Source: Ischnura elegans (lineage: Eukaryota > Arthropoda > Insecta > Odonata > Coenagrionidae). From it: a stretch of DNA of 64,000 bases. The position numbers and the translations under genes were made by a program. Every line of letters starts with the position of its first letter. Position 1 is the stretch's first letter. The notes below the pieces were generated by a model that was given only the letters and a program-made list of their open reading frames with translations, ran no database searches and was not told where the DNA came from. The stretch spans positions 109,759,111 through 109,823,110 of the forward strand of contig NC_060247.1 of assembly GCF_921293095.1 (NCBI RefSeq). The letters are read 5' to 3'. Positions 44,118-55,179 of the stretch are shown here, piece by piece.

Positions 44118-45074
44118 GAAATGATGGTTATCTATAAGGTTGCTTTCCCATGAAAGTTTATTTCATCAGTAAAAAAAAAACATTTAAATATAATTTGAGG
44201 TCTGAAAGTCACTGATCAGGGTATTAGATCTCGGATGCATTCCATGAACTTTTCGTGGGTTTGCATGTAGGTAAGAAATTCTAAGGCAGCCTACGAGAAA
44301 AGTTTATTCATTCTATTTGCCTGGAAAGAGTTAAATCATTCATCTCAGAATCAGATACATCGTCGCTGAGAGGTGTGGCATACCAGCAAGGCGGCACAGA
44401 AAGTAGCAGTTATAATAATAACTAAAATCCCCAACTCACAACATTAAGCTGCATCTATTCACCGCGGAGAAAACTGTAGGAGAGATGAGAGAAATTGCCC
44501 TCTTATTTATGGAAGTGAGGCGTCAGTGGCCAAGTTTTTCTTACCAGGGATAATTGTGGCATTTTTAAATGATAATACCCAACAAATACTCAATTTATCG
44601 CAAAATTGGCTTCAAAATGGCAAGATGTGAAGTGATGCTTCACATCATTAAAAATTTTGTGAGTCAAATGTGTTGCCAACTCTCTTAAATTGTCAACATT
44701 CCTGACTCATAATGAAACCATAGTTTTTACTAAATAAAATTTAAGTTTTGCTTATACTTAAAGGAAGTCGATTTCTGTTGACAATTCTGTTCCTTTTCAA
44801 GTGATTTTCAAAAATGTGCGCAGCATTCAGGGGCGGTCTAGGGACAATGGGGGCCCTCGGCTAGGTCTCAAAATAGGGCCCTCCGTACCGAGGGATTAGG
44901 AGTCCTCCCCTGGGAAATTCCATGCCTGAAAATGGATTTTGACGCTATTCTGGCTCTTTAAAACTAGATAATTGGTAACAGAAAATAGCAATGTCGCTAA
45001 AAAATACATTATCAAAAGTCGGAATGTTACATCTTATAAAATTTAGTATGTATAGTATTACGGTTTTATCATCT

Positions 45075-45412
45075 ACTAGCTGGCCACCCGGCGTTGCTCG
45101 GGAAGGATAGTACCCGGATAAGTGAGAAACTTGGATTTCAAGATCATAGTAATCATAGGATTTTTGTTATTTCGCTTTGATAGCGTCAAGTGGTGTGCCT
45201 ACCCTGCAGGATGTCCAATTGCAGAAGTTGTATAACGTGACGTAGCAAACTGTAATGAGGAAAAGAGGCTAAGGACGCATTGGCTGCACTCCGGGGTTTG
45301 GGAGAATGAGATGCGCATGTGTATTAACTTTGGTCGAATTCATTGTAGCCGTATGGAAACGCATAGCGAACAGACAAACAGCCATCCTCTTTCATATATA
45401 TAGATGTATACG
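45075..45412 (+). repeat. Unclassified dispersed repeat nested in M7
   Basis: Starts ctagctggccacccggcgtt and ends catatatatagatgta. Related to 12440-12762. Confidence 0.6.
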
Positions 45413-45531
45413 TATATACAAGGGAGGAACTCTGTGAATTTATTCCTAGAAACTGCAATGAAATTAAAAAAAAAACTTCGAAAATAACCTTTCCGAATTA
45501 CACTTTCAGAAAAAAATAATCAGGTTTTCTT

Positions 45532-46016
45532 TTATCTTCTGACACCGTTTTTTTTCAACCTCCGATGGGCCATGAACAGAAGACGAAGTGATTGATTAAA
45601 AATTATTTCATTGCTGAGTGCTGAGCACACTTGTGGTATCCTTTCTAAATAATCTCCTCGGCGATTGAGGAATTGGTAGTGCCTGTGGAAAAGCTTTACT
45701 AGGCCTTCTTCATAGGATGTTGCAGCCAATAACTTCCTACGAATTTTGCCTTTGCCCTGAAGCTCATCTCCCGTTTGAAAACGCTTCCCTTCCAACCGCG
45801 GCTGCATTTCAATGTTAAGATGTAAGTCACACGGCACTATGTTGACATTGCACGGTGGGTGATCGAAAATGTCCCATTGAAATGGCTCAAGGAGTAGTTG
45901 GGCTGCACCAATGCTGAGATGACGAGCGTTGCCATGGATCAGAACACTTTCAGAAGTCAGCATGTCTCCCCTTTTGTTTAGAATGGGAATGGGTGTCATG
46001 ATGCACTCTGTTTCAT
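45532..46016 (-). pseudogene. mariner-type transposase, C-terminal remnant
   Basis: Frame of about 155 codons on the minus strand. HGNARHLSIGAAQLLLEPF corresponds to the mariner HDNARPHxA block, with the catalytic aspartate replaced by glycine. FDHPPCNVNIVPCDLHLN corresponds to the YSPDLAPSDYHLF block, keeping the last aspartate. LEGKRFQTGDEL, LLAATSYEEGLVKLFHRHYQ and FLNRRGDYLE are the usual C-terminal motifs. The N-terminal DNA-binding half is not present and the HGN change rules out activity. Confidence 0.88.
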
Positions 46017-46647
46017 ACTCTAGCCACGGTGCATTAAAAAATTCTCATTTATTGGTATGTGAATTTTTTTCCCATATGAATGAATGAATGGGGATTGGCG
46101 TAATGTGTCACACTGAGCAGCTGAATTAACGCAAAAATCTCTTTTTACCGGCATAAGGATGAAGACGTGTCAATCCTGAAGCCATTCGGCGAGTTTTCTG
46201 GCTCTCTCTCCGCAGTGCACGCCCAGCGGGAGAATCAATTGAGGCAATGTAGGTAATGAGATTGCTACTAACCTTAAACTAACAACTTAAGGTCAAAAAT
46301 GATTTGAGGGCTTGGCACGGAGGACAGAAAATACCTTACCTGCGCAGAACCCGCCTGTCGCTTGTATGGTGTTTTTAATGAGCAACCAGGGGTTGAAAAA
46401 AAAACCGCCCTCGTCTTTTTCAATAACCTTTATTTATACTTGTAGTACGTCGTAAATAAAAAAATTAATAAAAATGTATTATTTTACAACTACACAAAAA
46501 AATTGGTTCAAGTAATCTAAGTCTTTTCTATTACACTTTCCATAGAGACTTCACGATAGACGCGAGCGCCGTGGGGGGCCACCCTAAGCTCGAGGCCCTC
46601 TTCGACCACCGACCAGCCGTCCTTGCCAGACCGCCCCTGGCAGTACT

Positions 46648-47686
46648 GCAGAGTGAGCCAAATTTTTTTTCAAACGAATGCGGTATCGTATCAAGGGCGC
46701 ACCCTGGATCGAAACTAGAGGGGGGCAAGCCGAGGTCGTTCAGGCTGTAGGTAACACAGAAAAGTTTAAGGAAACCAAACTTTCAAAAAATTATTACAGC
46801 GCTTTATTGGATTATATAATTATTTGCTCAGAAAAATATTTTTATTTTTATTACATGTTTTATACTAATATCACTTTTCTTGGATATAAAGAAAAATTTT
46901 CAAAAATTTCTTTGAACTAAATTTAGTTTTGCTTCTAGGGGGGCAGAAGCCCCTTCCAGTCCCCCGCTTGGTCTTCCATGTATCGTATTTGCAATCACGA
47001 GGAAGGTAAAGTTAATAATCTGATTGACGGCACTTTTGCAATCATAAATTTTGTTAGCCGCCCAAATTATATTACAAATATCTTCTGTTGTGCTAGGATA
47101 ATTCATTTCTAGAGGCGTATTTGGAGTTATGAGAATTTATCAAAATTCCACAGTTCTCTCACCTGTAGTTTTGGATGTCTTCTGAAGAATAGCTTTATAG
47201 TTTCTCTATAACTCGTCAACTCTATTTGGTAAGGAACTTATTGTATTCTTTTTTTTTTACCTCATTAGCACAGAACTGAAGGGCAAAAGTGAAAATTCAT
47301 TGATTATCTGGATGAAGAATTGAAGAGAGAATTGGAAATAGTGGCTTCATATCAAACGATGACTTGAAAGCTGATAATAGCGATTTCAAATATCAGTGTA
47401 AATATATTACGCCAGTAGTTATTTCACCTCTTAATTCATACGAGCAAGTAAATTTATTTCTTATCAAGCTAACTACTTTACTTTAGTATGAAATCGTGAG
47501 CTGTATGAAAATAAAATAGCTTTACCATCGAATTAATTACCATGTGTTTTTGTCTATAGCTATCACTAACTTAGCTATATTACTAAACTATATAGATTGG
47601 GGAATCTACACTAGTCTATCGAACTCATCGCAAATGCGTTTCTCAACTCAATGTGTCTTTCAATAAAGAAACACGATTGCTATATT
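46648..47686. other. No gene recognised
   Basis: Spacer between the two M7 copies; AT-rich. A possible degraded MITE end, ggggggcaagccgag to cttctaggggggcagaagcc, lies at about 46720-46970. Confidence 0.35.
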
Positions 47687-48397
47687 CAGGGGAAGTCTGG
47701 AGTAAATGGGGTCCTCGGGTTTAGGGTCGGCTGGGGCCCTCCAGAAAATCTTAGGGAATTGCATGCTCGGAAATGAATTGACGCTATTCTGGCTCTTAAA
47801 TACAAAATAAAGGTAAAAATATCAATTTCGTATTAAAAAAACACAGAAAAAATTGAAAATATCTCAGCTTATGTAATAATACGAATCTAAAAAAACCTCT
47901 AAAATAACCTTGAATGACCCTTTCAAAAAAGAATCAGGTCCTCCTGATTCTTGTGACTCCTTTTTTTAATTTATTTATTTTTATGTGAAAACCTTACACT
48001 GAGAATTTTGTAAATAAAGCAAATCAATGAAAGCTTTGAGTTTAATAGCATTGCAGAAACAAGTGACTTTGTACGCAATCACGCGCATGGGTGCGAAGTT
48101 GAATACACCAACGGATGAAGTTTGCCATGAAATAATATTTGATTTAGCCGGGATTCGAACCCGGATATCCCGATTGTCGGTAGGGTATGTTAGCCAGTTA
48201 CACCACCGAGGCAAATATTTTTTCGAGGCGGACTTCATCCTTTGGTGTATTTAGGATTTTATAATAGCAAAAAAAGTTTGGTTCAAGTAATCCTAGTCTA
48301 TCTTTATCACACCTTTCATGCACTCTTCACGATAGACGCGAGATTTGTGGGGGCCCTCAGTGATCGCCTACGAGCTGACCTGTCCAGACCGCCCCTG
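47687..48397 (+). mobile_element. hAT-like element, family M7, copy 2
   Basis: CAGGGGAAGTCTGG to CCAGACCGCCCCTG. Flanks gctatatt / gatgtatt (6 of 8). Carries the tRNA-like hairpin 48103-48250. Confidence 0.75.
48103..48250 (-). mobile_element. Foldback element with a tRNA-like core
   Basis: Arms atacaccaacggatgaagtt (48103) and, reversed, atacaccaaaggatgaagtc (from 48250) enclose a tRNA-like segment at 48212-48141 on the minus strand. It has a good A box (TGGTGTAACTGG), a perfect B box (GGTTCGAATCC) and a full T arm CCGGG-TTCGAAT-CCCGG. An anticodon stem CCCTA/TCGGG can form, but the acceptor ends (GCCTCGG / CTAAATC) do not pair. It is thus a tRNA-derived sequence, not a working tRNA gene. 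Confidence 0.75.
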
Positions 48398-48405
48398 GAT
48401 GTATT

Positions 48406-50100
48406 AATTTCATGATGAAATCTTGATAAACGCACATTTTACGGGGTTTGAATCCCATTACCTCCTCCCCTTGTCTTCGGCTTTGCCATCGGTGCAGGGA
48501 AAAACGAAGGTGAAAATTCTATAAGGAAATTTTTCTTTTAGACAAATGAACAAAATAATAAAACCCTTAATTTTTTCCATTATCCAAGTAATTAAATTTC
48601 CAAGTCATTTCGAGGAAATACTGCGCTTGGAGCTTCACTTCCCTTTTTTCAGTTTTTATGACGTCAAGGGTGAGACTAAGATCCTTATGTATTCGTTTGA
48701 AAAGATAGCATTTTATATCGCCCCGTCTCTCCAAGAAGACAGATACATCTGCCGATGTCTTTTCTGAGTAATTCTCAAAATTATGTTTTCCGTTGAAAGT
48801 TTTAAAGCCTTACTGGTATATAAAAGTTAACTGAAGATCTCTTCTGGCCATTATAGCATCGACGAGCTTTGGAGTCACTGTTATTTGGTATTCATCCTCT
48901 CTCAAGCACAAAGGTAAGCCATGTGGCGGAAGAGTTACCAAACTTTTCAATTCATATTTAATTCAGATTTTCCTTTTATTTGTTCCTATTTGGTTTTCAT
49001 TTCGTGCTGCAATATCAGCTGTGAATACAGTATTATTTTCAGTAAATCAATAAATCTCATTTCTAATATATATGAAGCAACTGGTATTTCACCTTTGATA
49101 GTGGCTCCCTGTATAACATATGTCTCGGAGTTATTCGGAGTTATATGGATACATAATTTTAAACGAACCAATTATTTTTGCACCACCGGAGCTTGAAAGG
49201 TTTTGTAAATTAACAAGTAATCGAGAAATGTCTAATCCCTTTTCCAAGTTGAACTTCTACAAATCGAGAAATATCGATTCATAATTATTTTGAAGTTCAA
49301 GTATGTTGGAGAGAGGAATTTTTTCATTTATGTCTTAGGTAGGTATTATTCTCAAGCCCTGATGATGACAAAAATAATTTTACAAAATTGGCGAGAGAAT
49401 TCGTTGATTTAAACAAATATTACCTCATTGTATTTATGGCCTATCTCCAAGAACTTTAGAAAATTTAATTTACTGTCATAATTACCAGTGTCATTACAAT
49501 GTAGTATATATAAGTTGTTTTTCTGTTTTCAGCGTGAAATTATAATGCATGCGTCATTTATTGTCTATTCCCTGGTTATGTACTTAAGAGTTGCAATGTT
49601 TTAACGGCTACTTAAGACATTCCCTATGTCCGATGAAAGAGCCTTTATCTCATGAAATTTATCTCATTGTCAGTATTGAAGATTTTCCAATGGTTTTCCT
49701 TAGACTTTTCAATGTCTGGACATGGACAGAATTATTCAACAATTTTGCACTATGTTAACAATTCAGCAGAGTGCTCAACGTGCGATAGTTTTGTGTAAAA
49801 TAGGGGTTATAATATATATATATATATATATATATAATATGAATGAATATTATTACACATTTCTTTAGATCACTTGGCGGTGGAGGGATAGGAAGAGTAA
49901 GAAAGTGTCTTAGTCTTACGTTTTTTGCAAAATTTAGCTACCGCGAGTAATTATTTTTGAAATTGAAATAACGTAGAAACCGTAAAATCCTCTTCTTTTG
50001 AGGTAAAATTTTACTTACATGAGAAATAGTGATTGAGAAATTGAAAGTAATCATAGCATGACTTGTGAGGTGATAATTAATATGTAAGGTTTTACACTTT
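48406..50100. other. No gene recognised; TA microsatellite
   Basis: (TA)n of about 28 bp at 49811-49838. The rest is AT-rich with no family resemblance. Confidence 0.5.
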
Positions 50101-50111
50101 CACGGCGGACA

Positions 50112-50342
50112 TGTATAAACTCTTCTCGGGATACCGCGCGGGTAAGATCATGTAAGAGCGCCGACGTTTCGGGTACCAACTCGCCACCCAAGAATTAAAA
50201 GAAGTTATTTTAGTTGTTTAGTAGAAGTTGTTGTTGCTTACTTGCTAGTAGCAGCCGTGAGAATGGGTAGCGAGTCGGTACCCGAAACGTCGGCGCTCTT
50301 ACATGATCTTACGCGCGCGGTATCCCGTGAAGAGTTTATATA
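50112..50342. mobile_element. Foldback element F2
   Basis: Arms 50112-50190 and 50264-50342 (79 bp) are strongly matching inverted repeats: ctcgggataccgcgcgggta, agatcatgtaagagcgccga, cgtttcgggtacc. Spacer about 73 bp. The inner part of each arm has gagt-ggtacccGAAACGTCGG, related to the GAAACGTCGACC part of the hammerhead-like repeat at 22671. Confidence 0.85.
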
Positions 50343-50506
50343 TGTTTATTAACACGTTTGAGTGTATCTCCTGGATATACCTACCTGTTGCAATATCCGG
50401 ATAGGAGCCATTAAAAAAAAAGGAATGAAACGGAGATGTTCGTGAGAGATTCCTTGCTATTGTTGTCACTTAGGTTTTCTCGAAGATCTTTATTACAAGG
50501 GGAAAA

Positions 50507-50575
50507 TTTATAATTTATATTTTATATATATTATATAAATTATATAATTTATAATTTATATAATATACATAAAAT
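50507..50575. repeat. AT-only palindromic stretch
   Basis: Repeated taatttatataatttat permutations that can fold on themselves. Low complexity. Confidence 0.6.
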
Positions 50576-50889
50576 AAAAGGGGAATTTGTGTAACTAACC
50601 GTCCGGAAGAAGTGTCTTATTTTATCGTTTCTGATATACCTAGGGGCACAGTAAGATTCTCAGATGATTTTCACCGTGTCGCTCTGAAATATATCTGTTC
50701 TAATGTGCAAGCATGATGAGTCTTGCACGTAGACTCCGAGTCAGTAGCGCGCCCCACCGCGCGCGCGCACTGGATTCATGTGATTGCTGTTAGACTCTTT
50801 CTGATCGCTCGTAGAAGATCTTACTTAGAAGCAACAAGTATAAACTACCGAACAGAAAACCCTAGGTATATTACATCAGCTGTATAGAT

Positions 50890-51810
50890 CAAAGAATATT
50901 ATAACCCCCAAAATACGCGCCATCCTTGTACAAAAATTAAACCGTCCACACCTGGATTACTGGTCATCGTTGCCTACAAATATAGATGAAGAAAATAGCA
51001 ACAAACTACAGGTGACAATGAACTCATCAATAGGAATTATTTTTGACCTCAAAAAATGGGATCGGACAAGTAGGTACCTCGTATGCCCGCCTAAGCTGGA
51101 TGACATTCGAACGTCTCCTTTATCATATAACCTGCTTTACATTCAAAATAATTTCTTCCGGTAACCCACCTTATCTGTAGGAGTTATTTATTTGGAAAAG
51201 AAATATTCATTTTATATCCACCAGAAAACACAACTTTTACATCCATATCCTCCTCCATAGAACATCTCACCTCAATAGATCATTTATAGTTATAGCTGCC
51301 AGAATGCGGAACTCACTACCGGTAGAACTAAGAAATTTGCCACCAATAGATGTATTTAAGACTATAGTGTATAAGTTGTTTCATGATATTTCATGGCAAT
51401 TCCCAGCGTAATTAGCCAGGCTGACGTGATTGATTACTGATGTGATGAGGAGAGAATATATTTTGCATTGATGGTGTAATTGTCTTTTTGTGCTACGTTT
51501 TTTTGTTAGACCTGAACGTTTTCCTTTGAATAAATAGTGATATTGTTTCCAATGTATTAAAATGTCTGGAAATGTGTGGCTAGATACCTGGGCATCCGCA
51601 TTCGGGATGGAATTTTATGTATATGCTTATAAACTTTTATATTTTGTTTCCCCCCCGTCCCCCTTCGTTTTTTTTTCATTTTTTGTATTTACTGAGCCTT
51701 GTTGTCTTGTTTTTTTTTTGTAGCTCTGTCAAATTCTTTTCCTGAATTGTTTCGCTCTTGTAAATTATCTCAAGTGCCAAAAAGGCCCACGATAATAAAT
51801 TAATTGAAAT
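50890..51810 (+). pseudogene. CR1/Jockey-like LINE, C-terminal part and 3' UTR
   Basis: LVQKLNRPHLDYWSSLPTNI (50925-50985), LQVTMNSSIGIIFDLKKWDR (51005-51065), RYLVCPPKLDDIR, and after a break MRNSLPVELRNLPPIDVFKT with YKLFHDISW (51305-51395). This is the conserved tail downstream of the RT domain (PHLxYxxxxW ... WNSLPxxLR ... FKxxL). A long 3' UTR ends cccacgataataaattaatt, typical of such elements. 5'-truncated, with several stops. Confidence 0.8.
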
Positions 51811-52322
51811 TGAGAATGAATAGAGATTTGCAAACGAGCCCGTTGTCGTTGGAGCTCGAACAGAAATTTAGCACAGCAAGTCCTGGGGACCGTTACTGTG
51901 AGAATTACTGAGCCCTAGGACTTTTTATACGACAGAGTAATTAGTTTTTCACTGTATCTATAGTTAAAGTATACAGTTGCCACAGAATGGAAAAACATGG
52001 GAATGAATTCCTTTTTGCAGACCATCTAACTGGATTATGATTACATTTTTGCGTTCTTAAAATTCTGTGTTTTTGAATTTATTTTTGAAAAAATACATAA
52101 TACCGATATCATTCCTTACCACACTTGAACCGTTTAATTAACTCTTGATGTGAAAGAAAAAAGTATTTATTCTCATTGTTTCCGCAAAGGAGGGATATAC
52201 ACAAAAAATTGAATGATTAAATTTTCGAAGACATCTTCCAAATGGCGTGGCGTTAAAAAATCAAGGAAATGTTTCGGTTTGCCATATCGCTTCGTATCTT
52301 TCATTTGTCATCTATTTTCAGA
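51811..52322. other. Upstream region of gene D
   Basis: No gene. 52270-52320 contains tttcggtttgccatatcgct, shared with the region in front of gene C, and the acceptor catctattttcag at 52321. Confidence 0.5.
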
Positions 52323-52649
52323 ATGGAGAAGATGGTACTAGTTTGTTGCTTGGCGGCAGTCGCACTCCTAGGGGTGACTAGCGCTGGACCACTACAGCCA
52401 CCTGGTGACGGCGAAGTGAAGGGTCGGAGCCTTACAAGACGTACCGACACGAACGAGGGAGATATTATGAGACGCCAACCTGATCGCCTCGTGGTTGAGA
52501 CTAGGCCAGCATCCACCCACCATATTCATCCACCATCGGAAGGGGCTGCATTATGTCCCTTTTTAAACTCGTTTGGCATAAACGTGACACCTGGGCAACC
52601 GGAGCTTACAACGCCGGAATACAAGGGCGTTATAATCACAATTCCTTGA
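52323..52649 (+). CDS. Secreted-peptide gene D
   Basis: A 108-residue protein whose ATG follows an acceptor by one base (catctattttcag|A-ATG-G), as in B and C. The longer in-frame ATG at 52269 is rejected because it lies upstream of that acceptor. MEKMVLVCCLAAVALLGVTS A is the signal peptide. The mature part of about 87 residues opens GPLQPPGDGEVKGR, matching C's VPLEPPGDVEV. It then has basic pairs in SLTRRTDTNE and IMRRQPDR (possible convertase sites), a His/Pro segment STHHIHPPSEG, one cysteine (ALCPFLNSFGINV) and a tail ending EYKGVIITIP. AATAAA at 52790. Closest paralogue is C; B and A are more distant. Function unknown. Confidence 0.75.
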   Translation: MEKMVLVCCLAAVALLGVTSAGPLQPPGDGEVKGRSLTRRTDTNEGDIMRRQPDRLVVETRPASTHHIHPPSEGAALCPFLNSFGINVTPGQPELTTPEYKGVIITIP

Positions 52650-52789
52650 GATATCCAAGCCATTTGACAGGTCCCTTGATTATGTCATCCCAGTAAATCA
52701 TCCCGAAGGACGAAATCGAGGATTTTTTCATTTATTGTAATTGAAGCAAATTAAGGAAAGAAAATATTTTTTGTGCGCTATTTTTGACC

Positions 52790-52795
52790 AATAAA
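52790..52795 (+). terminator. Poly(A) signal of gene D
   Basis: AATAAA about 140 bp after the stop codon, in tttgaccaataaaaatgcc. Confidence 0.55.
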
Positions 52796-52799
52796 AATG

Positions 52800-53500
52800 C
52801 CCTTAAAAAAGCATGATGTTTTAGCTTCTTTTTCACAAAATAAAAAACTGAGAAAGCAATACCATCACTTATAACTTAGCTTTTAAGTATCTTTATTTCA
52901 GAAAGTGATTTCTTAAATGTTATCTTTTGAAAGCGGTGTAATTTGTGGCCATACTCCCTCACTACGCTCGTCATGAATGCCACAGGATTGTGAACAGTAT
53001 AGGAAAAGCACATATATGGTATTGGGCAACGATTCTTGTTGACTCAGCTACGTAAAAACTCTTTTTTATAGAGATATAGTTACTTCATAAGCTAGCTAAG
53101 AAACATGTAACCCATTTTTATTTTTAATTTCATAATCTATCACATCGAACGCTTATCATATTCGGTATTCAATTGTCTAAGCGTTCAATATAATTGAAAA
53201 AAAAACATGACCAATTAATGCATCCTTATATCATTTATTTGTCTTACAATACAGTAATTACGGGTTATTAAGGAAAACTAGCATTTTAAAAAGAATAGAA
53301 TATTGCTTTAGGAGCCAATGTAGCCGAATATGTAAAAAAATAGTAAAAAAATTATTGCTTTGATAATGCATGTTAGTACCTTGAAGAGAGTAAGTAATTA
53401 CTGTGGTAGGTGTGCGGTTGGCTCGGTCAAAGCAAACATTTCCAATAGTTGGGCGCGAATGTCCACCGAGATTTTATGGTAATATCCTTGGACTTAATTC
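52800..53500. other. No gene recognised; probably includes the 3' UTR of the minus-strand gene
   Basis: Between the tail-to-tail genes D (plus) and the DUF1397-like gene (minus). AT-rich, no repeats recognised. Confidence 0.4.
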
Positions 53501-53501
53501 T

Positions 53502-54977
53502 TCAGAAATATTTGGCACACGAATCCAAGCTGCTTATTTGCGACTTCATCTTCGACACATTGGTTTTCATTGTTGGTGAACATGTTTCCGCTTCTGCTTC
53601 TGAACATTCAAAAAATTCCACTACTTTCCTGAAAGTAATTACGGGTGAAAAGAGAAGTGTGTAAGTCGATAAAATACAAAATAAGTATAAATTTTCAGAA
53701 ACTAAAGAAATAAATATTTTTAAACAACATTGTTCCTGTGTTTTTGGGTGCTCATGAAATGACAAATTAGAATTTAAGATAATAATGAAACTAGCCACTA
53801 TAATCAGCCAAATTAATTCAAGATATATGGTCTCACAAGCAAATAATGTGGTAATGAAAGGCAATATGACTTGTTTGTCGTTTTTTAACATTTCTCTGGT
53901 CTCGAGAAAAACTTGTCTACCTTCGTCATTAACACTTAATTGATTTTAAATAATGTTTTAATGCGACCTAATCAACTATTGTTTGAAAGGGAAAGGTTAA
54001 AATGAGTTTAATATGTTTGTTCACTTACTGACAAACATATCCCTTGGTGAATGGATCAGTTTCCTCATCCCCAGCATCACAAAATGCCACTCTTTCCAGA
54101 TTTTCCATGAATGACAGCCTGGGTCGACTACATTTACTCCACACCTTCCTAAAGCATTCACTGTCCTCCTCATCTTCTAGTACTATTTAAAAGAAAATGA
54201 ATTCCAGATAGGATTCATATTATATGTTTCACTAGCATGTTATCAAATAAAAAATTGAGGAGGAAAAAAATGTTACCATTCGCCATGTCACCATCGTTTT
54301 CACAGAGCGTGACCAAAGCTGCTTCCATCATCTCTGCTATGAAAGGAACCATTTCTAATGATTTATTTGATACGGTCCTTAAAGATTCGGCGCCGTTCCT
54401 CAGGCAATGAGTGAGCACAGCTTGCTTCCTGTAGAAATATGAGCAATATCAGTGGCGTGACTCCACTACAACAAAAATGAAAGGAAGAAGAAAACATGCG
54501 GGAAGTGAAATACCAAAAAATGGAATGTAATTACCCGATTAATATAATAATTAATTAAAATAATAATTAATATAAAAATTAATACCCGATAACTATAAAT
54601 AAATTTATTTCTTACCAAATAATAATGCTTTGCTCATTTGTCAACAAGAATGAGAACCTTGGTATTTACGCAGTTAAGTTGGCAAAATTTCTAAATTTCA
54701 AATGTCTAAAAGTCACTTGTATACACCTATCAGAACTCAGGTGTACCGTCGCGAAGAGGTATTGTGTGTCCCGAAGGTGCTAGGAAAAGTTACAATTCGC
54801 CACACTCATTACAGCGACCACTATCCGGCCCTGCGTGGAGTCACATTAAATTTTTTATTACCTGCACAAGTGTCTGCACTTGGGGCAATTAGTATCGGGA
54901 AACATGCTCAAGGTCTCATTCATTTGGTCTTCCGTATAATCCTGAAGGATGCACTCGTAAATGGCCTCCCCTTTTTC
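53502..54977 (-). CDS. DUF1397 / 27 kDa hemolymph glycoprotein-like secreted protein (four exons, 5' end missing)
   Basis: Four minus-strand exons with proper GT-AG borders: 54977-54862, 54428-54277, 54182-54029 and 53628-53502. Their phases (0, 2, 1, 2) chain into one 549-nt frame ending in TGA. The protein of 182 residues is cysteine-rich (13 Cys). Landmarks: EAIYECILQDYTEDQ and FPDTNCPKCRHLC; then AVLTHCLRNGAESLR and EAALVTLCENDGDM; then EDEEDSECFRKVWSKCSRPR and CDAGDEETDPFTKGYVCQ; then FFECSEAEAETCSPTMKTNV ending SLDSCAKYF. The order LCxxDGD ... ECF...C ... C...LExCxxPTxxN matches the insect DUF1397 family as I know it; those proteins are secreted hemolymph glycoproteins of poorly known role. 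The family is usually about 220-260 residues, so an upstream exon with the signal peptide is missing; I could not find it above 54977. Family call moderate, gene structure strong. Confidence 0.72.
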
Positions 54978-55179
54978 CTGGAAAGGAATTCAAATATCAG
55001 ATGGAAATAATGAAACTAATTTAAGACTGTTAATTTGAAAAACATTAAACGTCACCTTTGACGTAAAACCTCGAGAATAAAAAATATCAAAATTTACAGT
55101 ATAAACAAAATCTATTCATTTTTCTGGTCATAGAAATTTAAAATGACTGTTTTGGTTTTTGAATTAAGTCATCATCACT

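Larger units (their letters stand above)
44828..46639 (+). mobile_element. hAT-like element, family M7, copy 1, with passengers
   Basis: CAGGGGCGGTCTAGGG to CCAGACCGCCCCTG, flanks gcagcatt / gcagtact (6 of 8). The left 600 bp and right 150 bp align to copy 2 at 47687-48397. Between them lie a dispersed repeat (45075-45412) and a mariner fragment (45532-46016). Confidence 0.8.

Noticed and set aside
48141-48212. A functional tRNA gene on the minus strand
   Set aside because: The A and B boxes and T arm are good, but the acceptor ends do not pair and position 33 is not T. It sits in a hairpin repeat, so it is a tRNA-derived element.
48985-49196. Overlapping plus- and minus-strand frames of 61-91 codons
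   Set aside because: No splice context, domain or signal peptide; AT-rich chance frames.
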